Positions 7,132-15,776 of a DNA stretch of 64,000 bases are shown in pieces; positions within the stretch are counted from its first letter, which is position 1, and each line of letters begins with the position of its first letter. Source of the stretch: Pseudomonas alkylphenolica (GTDB taxonomy: Bacteria; Pseudomonadota; Gammaproteobacteria; Pseudomonadales; Pseudomonadaceae); the NCBI RefSeq assembly GCF_004025535.1, contig NZ_QJRG01000048.1:436933-500932 (forward strand), written 5' to 3'. Both the position numbers and the translations under genes were made by a program. The notes under the pieces are model-generated. The model saw only the letters and a program-made list of their open reading frames with translations, had not been told where the DNA came from and searched no databases.

Positions 7132-8583
7132 ATGAACGCGATGATCCCCTCCCGTCTGCTGCTGGCCGGCCTGTGTGTCGCCTGTGCCGGTGCCGCTTCG
7201 GCCGGCCAGAGCCTGGAGCAGGTGCGCTATGCGCTGTACAAGGACCCCAGCGCCAATGTCAGTGGCGACCTGCGTGCGCTGTCCGAGCGCGGCGACCTGG
7301 CGTCGAAGTTGCTGCTCGGCGATGTCCTGGCCAACACCGATGGCGCCAACCGCCAGGAGGTGATCACGCTGTACAAGGACGCGTTCGCAGACGGCCGTGG
7401 GCAGATTCCGGCACTGGCCTCCCTGGCGCGCCTGCTCGACCGCACCCCGAGCCTGCAAGCGGGCCAGCGCGAGTGGATGGCCCAGGCGTTGACGCGCTAC
7501 CCGGCCAACCTCGACCCGCGCAACGCCAGCACCACCCTTGAGGTGTTCCTGGTTTACCCGCAACTGGTCTCCACCGACCAGGCCCGGCAGCTGCTCGCGC
7601 TGTATCAGCAAGCGTGCCTGCTTAACTGCCGGCCGGAGCTGTACCAAGCGGTGCTGGCTGAACGCGAGGGTGATCGGCAGCGCGCCGAGCAGGCGTATCA
7701 ACAGGCGGTGGCCGTGGATGTCCGGGCGATAGACCGCTACTACCGCTTTCTCGGCGACGACCAGGACCGCGCTTTCCCGGCGTTTGCCCGCAGCCTCGAA
7801 GCCCGGCGGCCAACCCTGCCGGTCGACATCGTGCACCGCATCGGTTCGCTGCTCGACAGCATCAACAGCGTGCAGCGCGCCGATTTCGAAGCTGATCGTT
7901 ACGAACGCCAGACCCGAGCCATGGGCCCGGCCCGGGTACCGCCCGACGCCGCCCAGCTGGCCGTGGAAAAAGCCCGCGGCGAGACCCTCGACTCCGCCCG
8001 GGCCGAAGCCCACCGCTGGCGTGACAACGCCGCTGAGCGGGGCTTTGTGCCAGCCATGGTGTCCAGGGCCAACTTCATGATCTCCAACCCCACCGAGCAC
8101 AACGCCGAAGAAACCCAGGCCCTGATCGACCAGGTGCAACGCCGTGAACCGACCCGCGCCAAAGCACTGCAGGCGTCGTTCTACATGGTCAACAACTGGC
8201 TGACCCTCGACCCGCAAAAAGCCCGCGCGCTGATCGATGAACTGATCGCCGGCAACTACCCGGACGCCCAGCTGCTGCTGGCCGAGTACTACAGCAAGGG
8301 CGTGGAAGACGAGCCGGACCAGGACAAGGCCCTGCAGATTTTCCAGGCCCAGGCCCAGGCCGGCTCCACCGCCGCCTGGTACCGCATGGCCACCTTGCAC
8401 GCTTACGGCCGCGCCGTCTGTCACGACCCGGTCAAGGCCTACACCTATGCCCAGGTAGCCCTGGCGCTCGGTGAAAACGGTGCACGCGGCCTGATCAAGC
8501 GCCTGCAAAAGACCCTTAAAAAGGATGACATCGAACGTGCCCTGGCGGCACGTGCCGATCTGTTGAAGGAAGCAACCCTGTGA
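7132..8583 (+). CDS. algK: AlgK-like periplasmic TPR/Sel1 scaffold protein
   Basis: AlgK stabilises the outer-membrane porin AlgE and links it to the inner-membrane synthase. This protein (about 483 residues) is a helical-repeat protein; C-terminal Sel1-type repeats are clear (ADAQLLLAEYYSKGVED-like and STAAWYRMATLHAYGRAV). It starts with a hydrophobic export signal (RLLLAGLCVACAGAASA) but lacks the L-[AS]-[GA]-C lipobox of canonical lipoprotein AlgK; signal peptidase I cleavage after GAASA looks more likely. ATG 7132 is 6 nt from AAGGA; ATG 7126 in the same frame is an alternative. The stop overlaps the GTG start of algE by 4 nt. Confidence 0.85.
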   Translation: MNAMIPSRLLLAGLCVACAGAASAGQSLEQVRYALYKDPSANVSGDLRALSERGDLASKLLLGDVLANTDGANRQEVITLYKDAFADGRGQIPALASLARLLDRTPSLQAGQREWMAQALTRYPANLDPRNASTTLEVFLVYPQLVSTDQARQLLALYQQACLLNCRPELYQAVLAEREGDRQRAEQAYQQAVAVDVRAIDRYYRFLGDDQDRAFPAFARSLEARRPTLPVDIVHRIGSLLDSINSVQRADFEADRYERQTRAMGPARVPPDAAQLAVEKARGETLDSARAEAHRWRDNAAERGFVPAMVSRANFMISNPTEHNAEETQALIDQVQRREPTRAKALQASFYMVNNWLTLDPQKARALIDELIAGNYPDAQLLLAEYYSKGVEDEPDQDKALQIFQAQAQAGSTAAWYRMATLHAYGRAVCHDPVKAYTYAQVALALGENGARGLIKRLQKTLKKDDIERALAARADLLKEATL

Positions 8584-10037
8584 AAGCGCATCACTCCCTG
8601 TTCGGCGCCCTGCTGGCACTGGCACCGCTGTGCCCGGCCCTGGCCGCCGAAGAAATCACCGGCCCCGAGGCCGATAGCAACGAACCTGTACGGGTGGCCA
8701 GCAACGACGGCAGTGCGCCGGTGATCACGTCGGAGTTTTTCAACAAACTGACCGTGCAGACCGGCTACGGCCCGGAAAACTCCGAGGTCGGTCGCAGCCG
8801 CGAAATGTTCTATAGCCTGCGCTACGAGCCTTCGTTTGCCTGGTATTCGCCGGAAAAGCGCTGGGCCAAATGGATGGTCTATGGCCGCCTGTGGCTGAAC
8901 TATGACTCCAGCCAGTCGATCAGCACCCAGAACGAGAACAGCAACAGTTTTGACCGCGAACAACCCGAAGGCTGGTACGCCGAGCTGCGCGAGCTGTACG
9001 TCAAACGCAACCTGCTCGGGGATGACCCGCGCTTCTCGCTGTCGGTTGGCCGTCAACGCTACTTCGATGACTATGGCATCTGGTGGGACGACAGCCTGGA
9101 GTCGCTGCGCTTCAACTACAACGACACTTTTTCCCGTGGCTTTTTTGCCGTGGGGCAGAAGTTCTACAACTACAACAGCGACGTCAACAGCCTGGCCGAC
9201 AGCGAAGAGCGCACCACCTACCTGATGGGTGAGTACGCCTACCGCTGGAGCGAAAACAACTGGGCCGGCGCGCGCCTGATGCACGAGAACGACCACAGCG
9301 GCCACGACCCGGAAGACCGCTACGACTTCAAGGGCATGCGCTATGGTGTGTTCTTCAAGGGCGATAACCTGGATGTCAGCCCGCTGTTCAGCGACTACCA
9401 CCTGGAGCTGGCCGCCCTCGACGGCAAGGTCGACAACACCGATGGCAACGGCGTCACCAGCACCGGTCACTCGGCCAGCGGCTGGGCGGCCCTGGGCGAA
9501 ATCGGCAAACGTTTTCACGACCTGCCCTGGACACCACGGGTGGCCCTGCGCGGCGGTCTCACCGACAAGCCGAGCAACGAAAACGACGGCTTCCGCCTCA
9601 ATGCCATCCAGTCCGACCGCATCACCCGCCAGGGCAGCTACAGCACGCGCCTGACCAGCTCGTTCATCAGCCTCGACCTGCGCAACCTGAGCTACTACGG
9701 CGTCAGCCTGGAAACCAACCCGACGCCGCGCAGCGCCCTGGACCTGCGCGTAACCGACCTGACCTTGCGTGATGCCGACGGCACCCTGCCGGTGCGCATC
9801 GATGGCGATCAGCGCAGTGAACGCAACCGCGCCATCGACCAGGGCAACCATGGCGGCGGCAAGGATGTCGGGCAGATGTTCGACCTCAATTACTACTGGA
9901 AGATGTTTCCGGTGGCCATCGACGGCAAGCACCTGGACGTCAACGCGCTGGTCAGCGCCAGCTACCTCAAGGCCGGCAACGCCCTGGACAGCGGTGACGA
10001 CTACCAGCTGAGCGTCGGCGTCGTGATCAGCTACTAA
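8580..10037 (+). CDS. algE: AlgE-like outer-membrane polysaccharide export porin
   Basis: A beta-barrel that lets the nascent polymer cross the outer membrane. The 485-residue product has an N-terminal signal (LFGALLALAPLCPALA), then alternating amphipathic strands rich in Tyr/Trp/Arg (for example FYSLRYEPSFAWYS and WMVYGRLWLNYDS) typical of the 18-stranded AlgE barrel. It closes with a C-terminal aromatic residue (VGVVISY). The start is GTG 8580 inside the algK stop (GTGA), with AAGGAAG upstream. In canonical alginate loci algG, algX and algL come next; here algI follows after 14 nt. Confidence 0.9.
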   Translation: MKAHHSLFGALLALAPLCPALAAEEITGPEADSNEPVRVASNDGSAPVITSEFFNKLTVQTGYGPENSEVGRSREMFYSLRYEPSFAWYSPEKRWAKWMVYGRLWLNYDSSQSISTQNENSNSFDREQPEGWYAELRELYVKRNLLGDDPRFSLSVGRQRYFDDYGIWWDDSLESLRFNYNDTFSRGFFAVGQKFYNYNSDVNSLADSEERTTYLMGEYAYRWSENNWAGARLMHENDHSGHDPEDRYDFKGMRYGVFFKGDNLDVSPLFSDYHLELAALDGKVDNTDGNGVTSTGHSASGWAALGEIGKRFHDLPWTPRVALRGGLTDKPSNENDGFRLNAIQSDRITRQGSYSTRLTSSFISLDLRNLSYYGVSLETNPTPRSALDLRVTDLTLRDADGTLPVRIDGDQRSERNRAIDQGNHGGGKDVGQMFDLNYYWKMFPVAIDGKHLDVNALVSASYLKAGNALDSGDDYQLSVGVVISY

Positions 10038-10051
10038 GGACGGTCCTTCCG

Positions 10052-11479
10052 ATGATCTTTGCCTCCAACGTCTTCCTGTTTCTTTACTTGCCGCTGTTCC
10101 TCGCCGTGTACTTTTTGTCGCGGCCACAGTGGCGCTCGACCGTGATCGTCGCCGCCAGCTACATTTTCTATGCCTGGTGGCGGCCGGACTTCCTGTTGCT
10201 GTTCGTCGCCATCACCTACTGGAACTACTGGTTCGGCCTGCGCATCAAGGGTCGTCTGGATGCGGGCGACAAACGCTGGGCCCTGCGCCTGTTGTGGATC
10301 GGCATCGTCGGTAACCTGTCGACCCTGGGCTACTTCAAATACGCCAACTTCGGCGCTGAAGTGCTGGCCGCCCTGCTCGCCCCGCTGGGCATCAACACCT
10401 GGAGCCTGGAGACCATCTTCCTGCCGCTGGGCATCTCCTTCTATGTGTTCCACGCCCTGAGCTACATCGTCGACATCTACCGCAAAGATGCAACGCCGAC
10501 GAACAACTTCATCGACTTTGCCGCCTTCGTCGCGCTGTTCCCGCACCTGGTCGCCGGCCCGATCCTGCGCTACAGCCAGCTCGCACCGCAGTTGCGCCAG
10601 CGTACCCACTCCCTGGAGCTGTTCTCCCTGGGGGTGTGCCGCTTCATGCTCGGCTTCATCATGAAGGTGCTGATCGCCGACCAGCTGGCACCGATCAACG
10701 TGCTGTTCATCAGCGAAGGCACCTTGCAGTTCAGCGATGCCTGGTTTGGCCTGGTGGTGTCGACCCTGCAGCTGTACTTCGACTTTGCCGGCTACAGCCA
10801 TATGGCCCTGGGCCTGGCGTTGATGATGGGCTTCCGCTTTCCGGAAAACTTCAACCAGCCTTATGTGTCGCAGAGCATCACCGAGTTCTGGGCGCGCTGG
10901 CACATGACCCTGGCGCATTTCCTGCGTGACTACGTGTACATGCCGCTGGTACGCAAACGCGTGGCCGGTGCCCTGCCGGCGCTGGTCTACACCATGCTGC
11001 TGTCGGGCCTGTGGCACGGCGCAAGCTTCGCCTTCATTTGCTGGGGGCTGTTCTTTGGCCTGGGCATGGTCATCGAGCGCAAGTTCAACCTGGCCACCAA
11101 GGTCACCACGCCCTACAACCTGGGCCGCAACGTGCGCACCTTCCTGCTGATCATCCTGAGCATGCCGCTGTTCTTCACCAACGACCTGCGCCACAGCCTG
11201 GACATCTACCAGGCGCTGTTCGGCCTCAATGGCTTCGGTTCGCTGGACGTGTACGTGCTCGGCGCGTCGAAGATGGCCATGTCGTTTGCCGCCGTCGCCC
11301 TGTGCTGGCTGGTGCTGGCCGGCAGCAACAACGTGCGCTTCTACGCCGGCAACAAAGAGCAGTACTTCATGCAGCATGTCGGCGGCCTCAAGGCCGTGCT
11401 GCTGTGGGCCGGTTTCGGCCTGGCCCTGAGCAGCCTGGCGGCGAACTCCTTCTCACCCTTTCTGTATTTTCAGTTCTAG
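10052..11479 (+). CDS. algI: AlgI-like membrane-bound O-acyltransferase (MBOAT)
   Basis: Transfers acetyl groups from a cytoplasmic donor across the inner membrane for polymer O-acetylation with the periplasmic partners AlgJ and AlgX. The 475-residue polytopic protein has the MBOAT core (PLGISFYVFHALSY, ARWHMTLAHFLRDYVY) and the invariant His322 in LSGLWHGAS, at the same number as in P. aeruginosa AlgI. It is about 45 residues shorter than that protein, mainly at the C-terminus. The ATG at 10052 follows AAGGA. The J-F-X genes downstream complete the acetylation set, so the product is predicted to be acetylated. Confidence 0.92.
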   Translation: MIFASNVFLFLYLPLFLAVYFLSRPQWRSTVIVAASYIFYAWWRPDFLLLFVAITYWNYWFGLRIKGRLDAGDKRWALRLLWIGIVGNLSTLGYFKYANFGAEVLAALLAPLGINTWSLETIFLPLGISFYVFHALSYIVDIYRKDATPTNNFIDFAAFVALFPHLVAGPILRYSQLAPQLRQRTHSLELFSLGVCRFMLGFIMKVLIADQLAPINVLFISEGTLQFSDAWFGLVVSTLQLYFDFAGYSHMALGLALMMGFRFPENFNQPYVSQSITEFWARWHMTLAHFLRDYVYMPLVRKRVAGALPALVYTMLLSGLWHGASFAFICWGLFFGLGMVIERKFNLATKVTTPYNLGRNVRTFLLIILSMPLFFTNDLRHSLDIYQALFGLNGFGSLDVYVLGASKMAMSFAAVALCWLVLAGSNNVRFYAGNKEQYFMQHVGGLKAVLLWAGFGLALSSLAANSFSPFLYFQF

Positions 11480-11488
11480 GAGATGGCC

Positions 11489-12583
11489 ATGTACCCGGTC
11501 ATGAATTCGGCGAGCAAGGTCAACGGCATTCTGTTTGCCGTGGTGCTGGCGGGAATGTTCGTCTACTCGCTGCCGCCGGTGTTCAGCTTCGCCAAAAACC
11601 AGAGCGATGCCTGGAACCTGTTTGTCGATGGCAAGTTGCTGCGCAAGTTCGAGCAGGTCTATGACAAGCGCTTCTTCCTGCGTGAGCCTTCGGTTGAGCT
11701 CTGGGCCAACGCCCAGTACCGACTGTTTGGCGAAGGCACCAAAGGCGTGGTGCTGGGCAAGGACGGCTGGTTGTTCACCAACCAGGAATACCGTGTGCCG
11801 AACAACCTGCAGGCGAATCTGGACGGCCAGCTGGCACAGATCGCCGAGGTCGAGCAGAAACTCAAGGCGCACAACAAGCGCCTGATCCTGCTGCCGTTAC
11901 CGATGAAAGTGGATGTTTACGCAGCCCACGCCGCGCGTGCCGTCGACCCGCGGGCCATCAGCCTCTACGACCGGTTTGTCGCCGGCTTGCAGGCACGCTC
12001 GATCGAGGTCACGCCATTGCGTTCAGCGTTCCTCGGCAACCTCGCCGGCCCGTCGCTGTTTCTCAAGTCCGACACCCACTGGAGCCCGGAAGGCGCGCGT
12101 CTGACGGCCTACGAGCTGGCGCGCCAGCGCCCGGAGCTGCTCGGTGATGTGCGCTACGTGTCGCACAAGGTCGCGGACAAAACCGTCAAGGGTGACCTGA
12201 TGAACTACATCCAGTTCAACCACGCGCAGATGGCGCCGCAGTACGGCCCCAGCCAGATCGCCCTGTACGAAACCCTCAAGGCCGAACAGAGCAGCGACGC
12301 GCTGTTCGCCGACGAACAGCAGAGCCTGCTGCTGGTCGGCACCAGCTACAGCAAGATCGATGACTGGAACTTCACCGGCTTCCTCAAGGAGGCGCTCAAC
12401 CGCGACCTGCTCAGCGTCGCGGTGGAGGCGCGCGGCCCGTTCGAGGCCATGCAGCAGTTCCTCGCCAGCGACGACCTGAACAACCCGCAGATCGATACCG
12501 TGGTCTGGGAATTCCCCCTGCGCACCCTGCTTGCCCATCGCCTGGGCTCGCTGAGCCGGCCAGGCCAGACCCAGCACTTCTGA
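11489..12583 (+). CDS. algJ: AlgJ-like periplasmic O-acetyltransferase (SGNH-like)
   Basis: A membrane-anchored periplasmic enzyme thought to accept acetyl groups delivered via AlgI. An N-terminal signal-anchor (VNGILFAVVLAGMFVYSL) is followed by the ALGX/ALGJ SGNH hydrolase-like fold. The catalytic Asp/His pair lies in SDTHW (Asp195, His197) and the nucleophile Ser in VGTSYS (Ser286). I chose ATG 11489, 6 nt after AGGAG; ATG 11483 in the same frame abuts the ribosome site. All catalytic positions known for AlgJ are retained. The gene sits 9 nt after algI and 19 nt before algF. Confidence 0.9.
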   Translation: MYPVMNSASKVNGILFAVVLAGMFVYSLPPVFSFAKNQSDAWNLFVDGKLLRKFEQVYDKRFFLREPSVELWANAQYRLFGEGTKGVVLGKDGWLFTNQEYRVPNNLQANLDGQLAQIAEVEQKLKAHNKRLILLPLPMKVDVYAAHAARAVDPRAISLYDRFVAGLQARSIEVTPLRSAFLGNLAGPSLFLKSDTHWSPEGARLTAYELARQRPELLGDVRYVSHKVADKTVKGDLMNYIQFNHAQMAPQYGPSQIALYETLKAEQSSDALFADEQQSLLLVGTSYSKIDDWNFTGFLKEALNRDLLSVAVEARGPFEAMQQFLASDDLNNPQIDTVVWEFPLRTLLAHRLGSLSRPGQTQHF

Positions 12584-12602
12584 CAATTTCAAGGAGATCA
12601 CC

Positions 12603-13247
12603 ATGCACCGTTCGCTCAAGCACCTGCTCACCGCCAGTACCCTGTTGCTGGTCAGCACCCAAGGCATGGCCGCCGAAGGCAATGCCGACCTGTACGACGC
12701 CGTGGCACCCGCCGACTCCGCCTTTGTGCGGGTGCTCAACCTGTCCGACAGCAACATCGACGTGACCCTGAGCGGCAAGGTCAACCCGCAGCGCGTCGCT
12801 GCCGGCCAGCTGAGTGGCTACCGCTTCACCCCGGCCGGCGCCCACAAGATCGCCGTCGGCGCCAAGGCCATTGAGCCCCGGCTCACCGCCAACGCCGCCA
12901 GCACCGTGGTCTACGACGGCACCAAGCTGACGCTGATCGCCGACAAGTACATCAACGAGCCGAAAAAGGCCCAGGTCGCGTTCTACAACCTGACGCCGGC
13001 CAAGGTCGCGCTGAAAACCGTCGACGGCAAGAGCGTGGTGGTCGACACCCTCGGCAAGGACCAGACCGGCAGCCGCCTGGTCAATGAAATCAAGATCGGC
13101 TTTGCCGCCTATGACGATCAGCAGAAAGTCGCCCAGTTCGACGAGCTATTCCTCAAGAAAGGCCGTTCCTACAGCTACGTGCTGCTGCCCCAGGGCACCG
13201 GCTATCGCAGCATGAGCCTGGCCAACAGCATCGACCCGAGCGAGTGA
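12603..13247 (+). CDS. algF: AlgF-like periplasmic acetylation adaptor
   Basis: AlgF is required for alginate O-acetylation and is thought to relay between AlgJ and AlgX; it is not itself an obvious enzyme. The 214-residue product has a Sec signal (LLTASTLLLVSTQGMAA) and the two-domain beta-sandwich AlgF pattern: FVRVLNLSDSNIDVTLSGK, then VAFYNLTPAKVALKTVDGK as a second repeat. A Tyr-rich tail (SYVLLPQGTGYRSM) closes the protein. ATG 12603 follows AAGGAG. In canonical operons algF precedes algA; here it precedes algX, and the reading frames overlap slightly or abut. Confidence 0.9.
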   Translation: MHRSLKHLLTASTLLLVSTQGMAAEGNADLYDAVAPADSAFVRVLNLSDSNIDVTLSGKVNPQRVAAGQLSGYRFTPAGAHKIAVGAKAIEPRLTANAASTVVYDGTKLTLIADKYINEPKKAQVAFYNLTPAKVALKTVDGKSVVVDTLGKDQTGSRLVNEIKIGFAAYDDQQKVAQFDELFLKKGRSYSYVLLPQGTGYRSMSLANSIDPSE

Positions 13248-13255
13248 GTGGCACC

Positions 13256-14653
13256 ATGAAGAGCCTTTTCGCCCTTGGCCTTGCCGCCGCCAGCACGCTG
13301 TTCAGCGTGCACGGCGCGGCAGCCGACACTACCCCGCCCGCCACGTGCAAGGGGCTGGAGTGCCTGACCTGTACCGCCCTGAGCGACCCTCAGCAGTACA
13401 CCGAAGGCCGCATGAAACTGATGCGCGAGATCGTCCCGGGCAAGGACCGCTGGCTGTTCCGCTCGGCCGTCGACCTGACCAACGATTTCGGTATCCCGGC
13501 GCCCATGCGTCCGGAGTTCAAGCGCCTGATGGATACCTTCCATCGCCAGGGCATCCAAGTGGCCATGGCCATTCAGCCGACCCGTGGCCTGATGCACCGC
13601 GACAAACTCTATGCCGACAAACTGCACGGCTTCGACTTTGCCCGCGCCAGCGGCAACCTCGACGCCTACCTGAAGCAACTGCGTAGCGGCGGCGCCGTGG
13701 TGGCGCCGATGATGCAGCTGGTGCACACACCGCCCAAGGGCGAGTTCTTCTTCCGCCGCGATCACCACTGGACGCCAACCGGTGCCGAAGCCACCGCCCG
13801 TCTGCTGGCTGACGAAGTGCGCCGCCAGCCGTTCTATGCCGCGCTGGATAAAAAGCAGTACCGCACCGAACCCGGCGTGATGGTACCCAAGGACGGCACG
13901 CTGAACCTGGCGCTGAGTTACATCTGCGGCAACAACTACGGTTTCCAGTACGTACGCGGCTTCCAGACCATCCCGCAGGACCAGGGCGCCGATGCCCTGT
14001 TCGACGAGGCGCCGGACCCGCAGGTGATCCTGGTCGGCGACAGTAACGCCGCTGCCCGTGAAGACGAGAGCAAGCAGTTCAACTTCGACGGCTACCTCAA
14101 GCAGTACCTGGACGTCGACATCCTCAACTACGCCCTGCCCGGCGTCGGCCAGGACGGCTCGCTGCTCGAGTACCTGCTTTCGGAGAACTACAAGCCCAAG
14201 GCACCGCCCAAGCTGATCATCTGGGAACTGCCGGCCAACTACCAGCTGGATTCGGACCTGATGTACCGCCAGCTGATTCCGGCGGTCAAAGGTGGCTGCC
14301 CGGTGTCCACCGAGGTCATGGCCAACCGTTTGCAGCGCCCGGCACTGAAAGTCAACGAGCGCATCGAGCTGCTCAGCAATGCCGGTGACGCGCGCAAGAA
14401 CGTCAACGGCGGCTTCCTCGACATCCGCATCAGCGACAAGAACGTCAAGGACTTCTACGTGATCGTCTATTACGACAACGGTGCCCGTGACAAGGTGTGG
14501 TTCCGCCGTGAAGCGGTGGTTACCGGTGGGCAGTATTACCTGGAGCTCAGTCGCGCCAAGGAATTTGCCGGGGCCAACCTGCTGTCGGTGTTCATGGAAC
14601 CGACCCAGCCCGGCAGCGCTGCCACCCAGGTGGAAACCCGACTATGCCTGTAA
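13256..14653 (+). CDS. algX: AlgX-like polymer O-acetyltransferase
   Basis: The terminal acetyltransferase of the alginate pathway, which acetylates the chain in the periplasm. The 465-residue product has a signal peptide (LGLAAASTLFSVHGAAA), a Cys-rich N-terminus (CKGLECLTC), the SGNH-type domain with Asp169 and His171 in RRDHHW and Ser263 in VGDSNAA, and a C-terminal beta-rich region in the position of AlgX's carbohydrate-binding module. The ATG at 13256 is preferred; a GTG at 13244 overlapping the algF stop is an alternative. The stop overlaps algL by 10 nt, implying translational coupling. Confidence 0.88.
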   Translation: MKSLFALGLAAASTLFSVHGAAADTTPPATCKGLECLTCTALSDPQQYTEGRMKLMREIVPGKDRWLFRSAVDLTNDFGIPAPMRPEFKRLMDTFHRQGIQVAMAIQPTRGLMHRDKLYADKLHGFDFARASGNLDAYLKQLRSGGAVVAPMMQLVHTPPKGEFFFRRDHHWTPTGAEATARLLADEVRRQPFYAALDKKQYRTEPGVMVPKDGTLNLALSYICGNNYGFQYVRGFQTIPQDQGADALFDEAPDPQVILVGDSNAAAREDESKQFNFDGYLKQYLDVDILNYALPGVGQDGSLLEYLLSENYKPKAPPKLIIWELPANYQLDSDLMYRQLIPAVKGGCPVSTEVMANRLQRPALKVNERIELLSNAGDARKNVNGGFLDIRISDKNVKDFYVIVYYDNGARDKVWFRREAVVTGGQYYLELSRAKEFAGANLLSVFMEPTQPGSAATQVETRLCL

Positions 14654-15759
14654 AGACCTGGAGCGCACTGGCCCTGGGCCTGTGCGCCAGCCTGCAGCTG
14701 AGTCACAGCCTGGCCGCCAGTTCGATCTGGCCGCCACGGGCCACTGCGCAGTCGGCGATGATCGCCGACTACCGCACCCTGCAGTGCACCCAGCAAGCAC
14801 CTGAGCCCTACACTGGCAGCCTGCAGATGCAGAGCAAGTACGACCAGCGTGACGCGAGCAAATCGACGTTGCGCAGCCAGCCCGATGCCGACAGCGAAAA
14901 AATCGGCAAGCAGGTCAAACAGTTCATCGGTGGCCTGATCTATGCCAGCAAGCGCTTTCAGCGGGCCAAGTCGCCCCAGCAAGCCAATATGGCGCTGGCC
15001 TGCCAGGACCAGTGGCTGCAGCAGTGGGCGCAAGCCGGCGCCCTGCTCAACCCCGATGCCAGTAGCACCGGCATGGCCGCGCGCAAGTGGGCGGTGGCCG
15101 CCATGGCCTCGACCTTGCTGATGACCCAGGCCGCCAGCGACGGCAAGCTGCAACTGTCGGCGCAGCAACAGGACTGGTTCAGACAGTTGGGCGAACGCAT
15201 CATCGCCGAGTATCAACCGCGCCGGGCCCAAGGCTTTGCCTGGTTCAACAACCATGACTACTGGGCCGCCTGGGCGGTAGCCGCCACCGGCATGCTGATC
15301 CAGCGCGACGACTTCATCCAGTGGGCCGACGGCAACCTGCGCCTTGGCCTGCAACAAGCGGTCAAGGGCAGCGATGGCAGCTATGCCTACCTGCCGCTGG
15401 AAGTGGCTCGCGGCAAGTTGGCGGCGACCTACAGCCAGTACGCGCTGGTGCCGCTGGTGCTGCTGGCCGAGTCGGCGCGTGCCAACGGCCTGCCATGGAG
15501 CGACGACGACCAGCACACCCTGGAACTGCTCGGTAACTTCGCCGCACGCAGCATTCTCGACCCCGACAACCTGCCCGAGCTCAAGGGCCAGTCGCAGATT
15601 GCCGTGGCCCCGTACAAGCTGGCCTGGCTGATCCCCTTCCTGCAGCGTGCCCCGGACAACCGCCTGGCGCGCCAGCTGTATGACAGCGAAGACGGCGACG
15701 TCGATAACTACAGCCAGATTGGCGGCCCGATCAAGCCGCTGTATCCCCCATTGCCGTAA
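14644..15759 (+). CDS. algL: AlgL-like mannuronate lyase (PL5)
   Basis: A periplasmic beta-elimination lyase that clears polymer stranded in the periplasm. The 371-residue product has a Sec signal (ALALGLCASLQLSHSLAA) and the alpha/alpha-toroid of PL5 lyases. The catalytic residues of AlgL are kept: N203-H204 in WFNNHDYW, Arg256 in LEVARGK, and Tyr263 in ATYSQYAL. Retention suggests the substrate is still an uronate chain, supporting a polymannuronate product. ATG 14644 follows GGTGGA and lies inside the algX 3' end. Divergence outside the active site is marked, so specificity may differ. Confidence 0.87.
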   Translation: MPVKTWSALALGLCASLQLSHSLAASSIWPPRATAQSAMIADYRTLQCTQQAPEPYTGSLQMQSKYDQRDASKSTLRSQPDADSEKIGKQVKQFIGGLIYASKRFQRAKSPQQANMALACQDQWLQQWAQAGALLNPDASSTGMAARKWAVAAMASTLLMTQAASDGKLQLSAQQQDWFRQLGERIIAEYQPRRAQGFAWFNNHDYWAAWAVAATGMLIQRDDFIQWADGNLRLGLQQAVKGSDGSYAYLPLEVARGKLAATYSQYALVPLVLLAESARANGLPWSDDDQHTLELLGNFAARSILDPDNLPELKGQSQIAVAPYKLAWLIPFLQRAPDNRLARQLYDSEDGDVDNYSQIGGPIKPLYPPLP

Positions 15760-15776
15760 CCCAAGGACGAACCGCC

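Noticed and set aside
13244..14653. A hidden algA or canonical algG in the operon
   Set aside because: Every coding frame from 2942 to 17276 is accounted for. None carries the nucleotidyltransferase or cupin motifs of AlgA, and only the divergent beta-helix protein at the end resembles AlgG.
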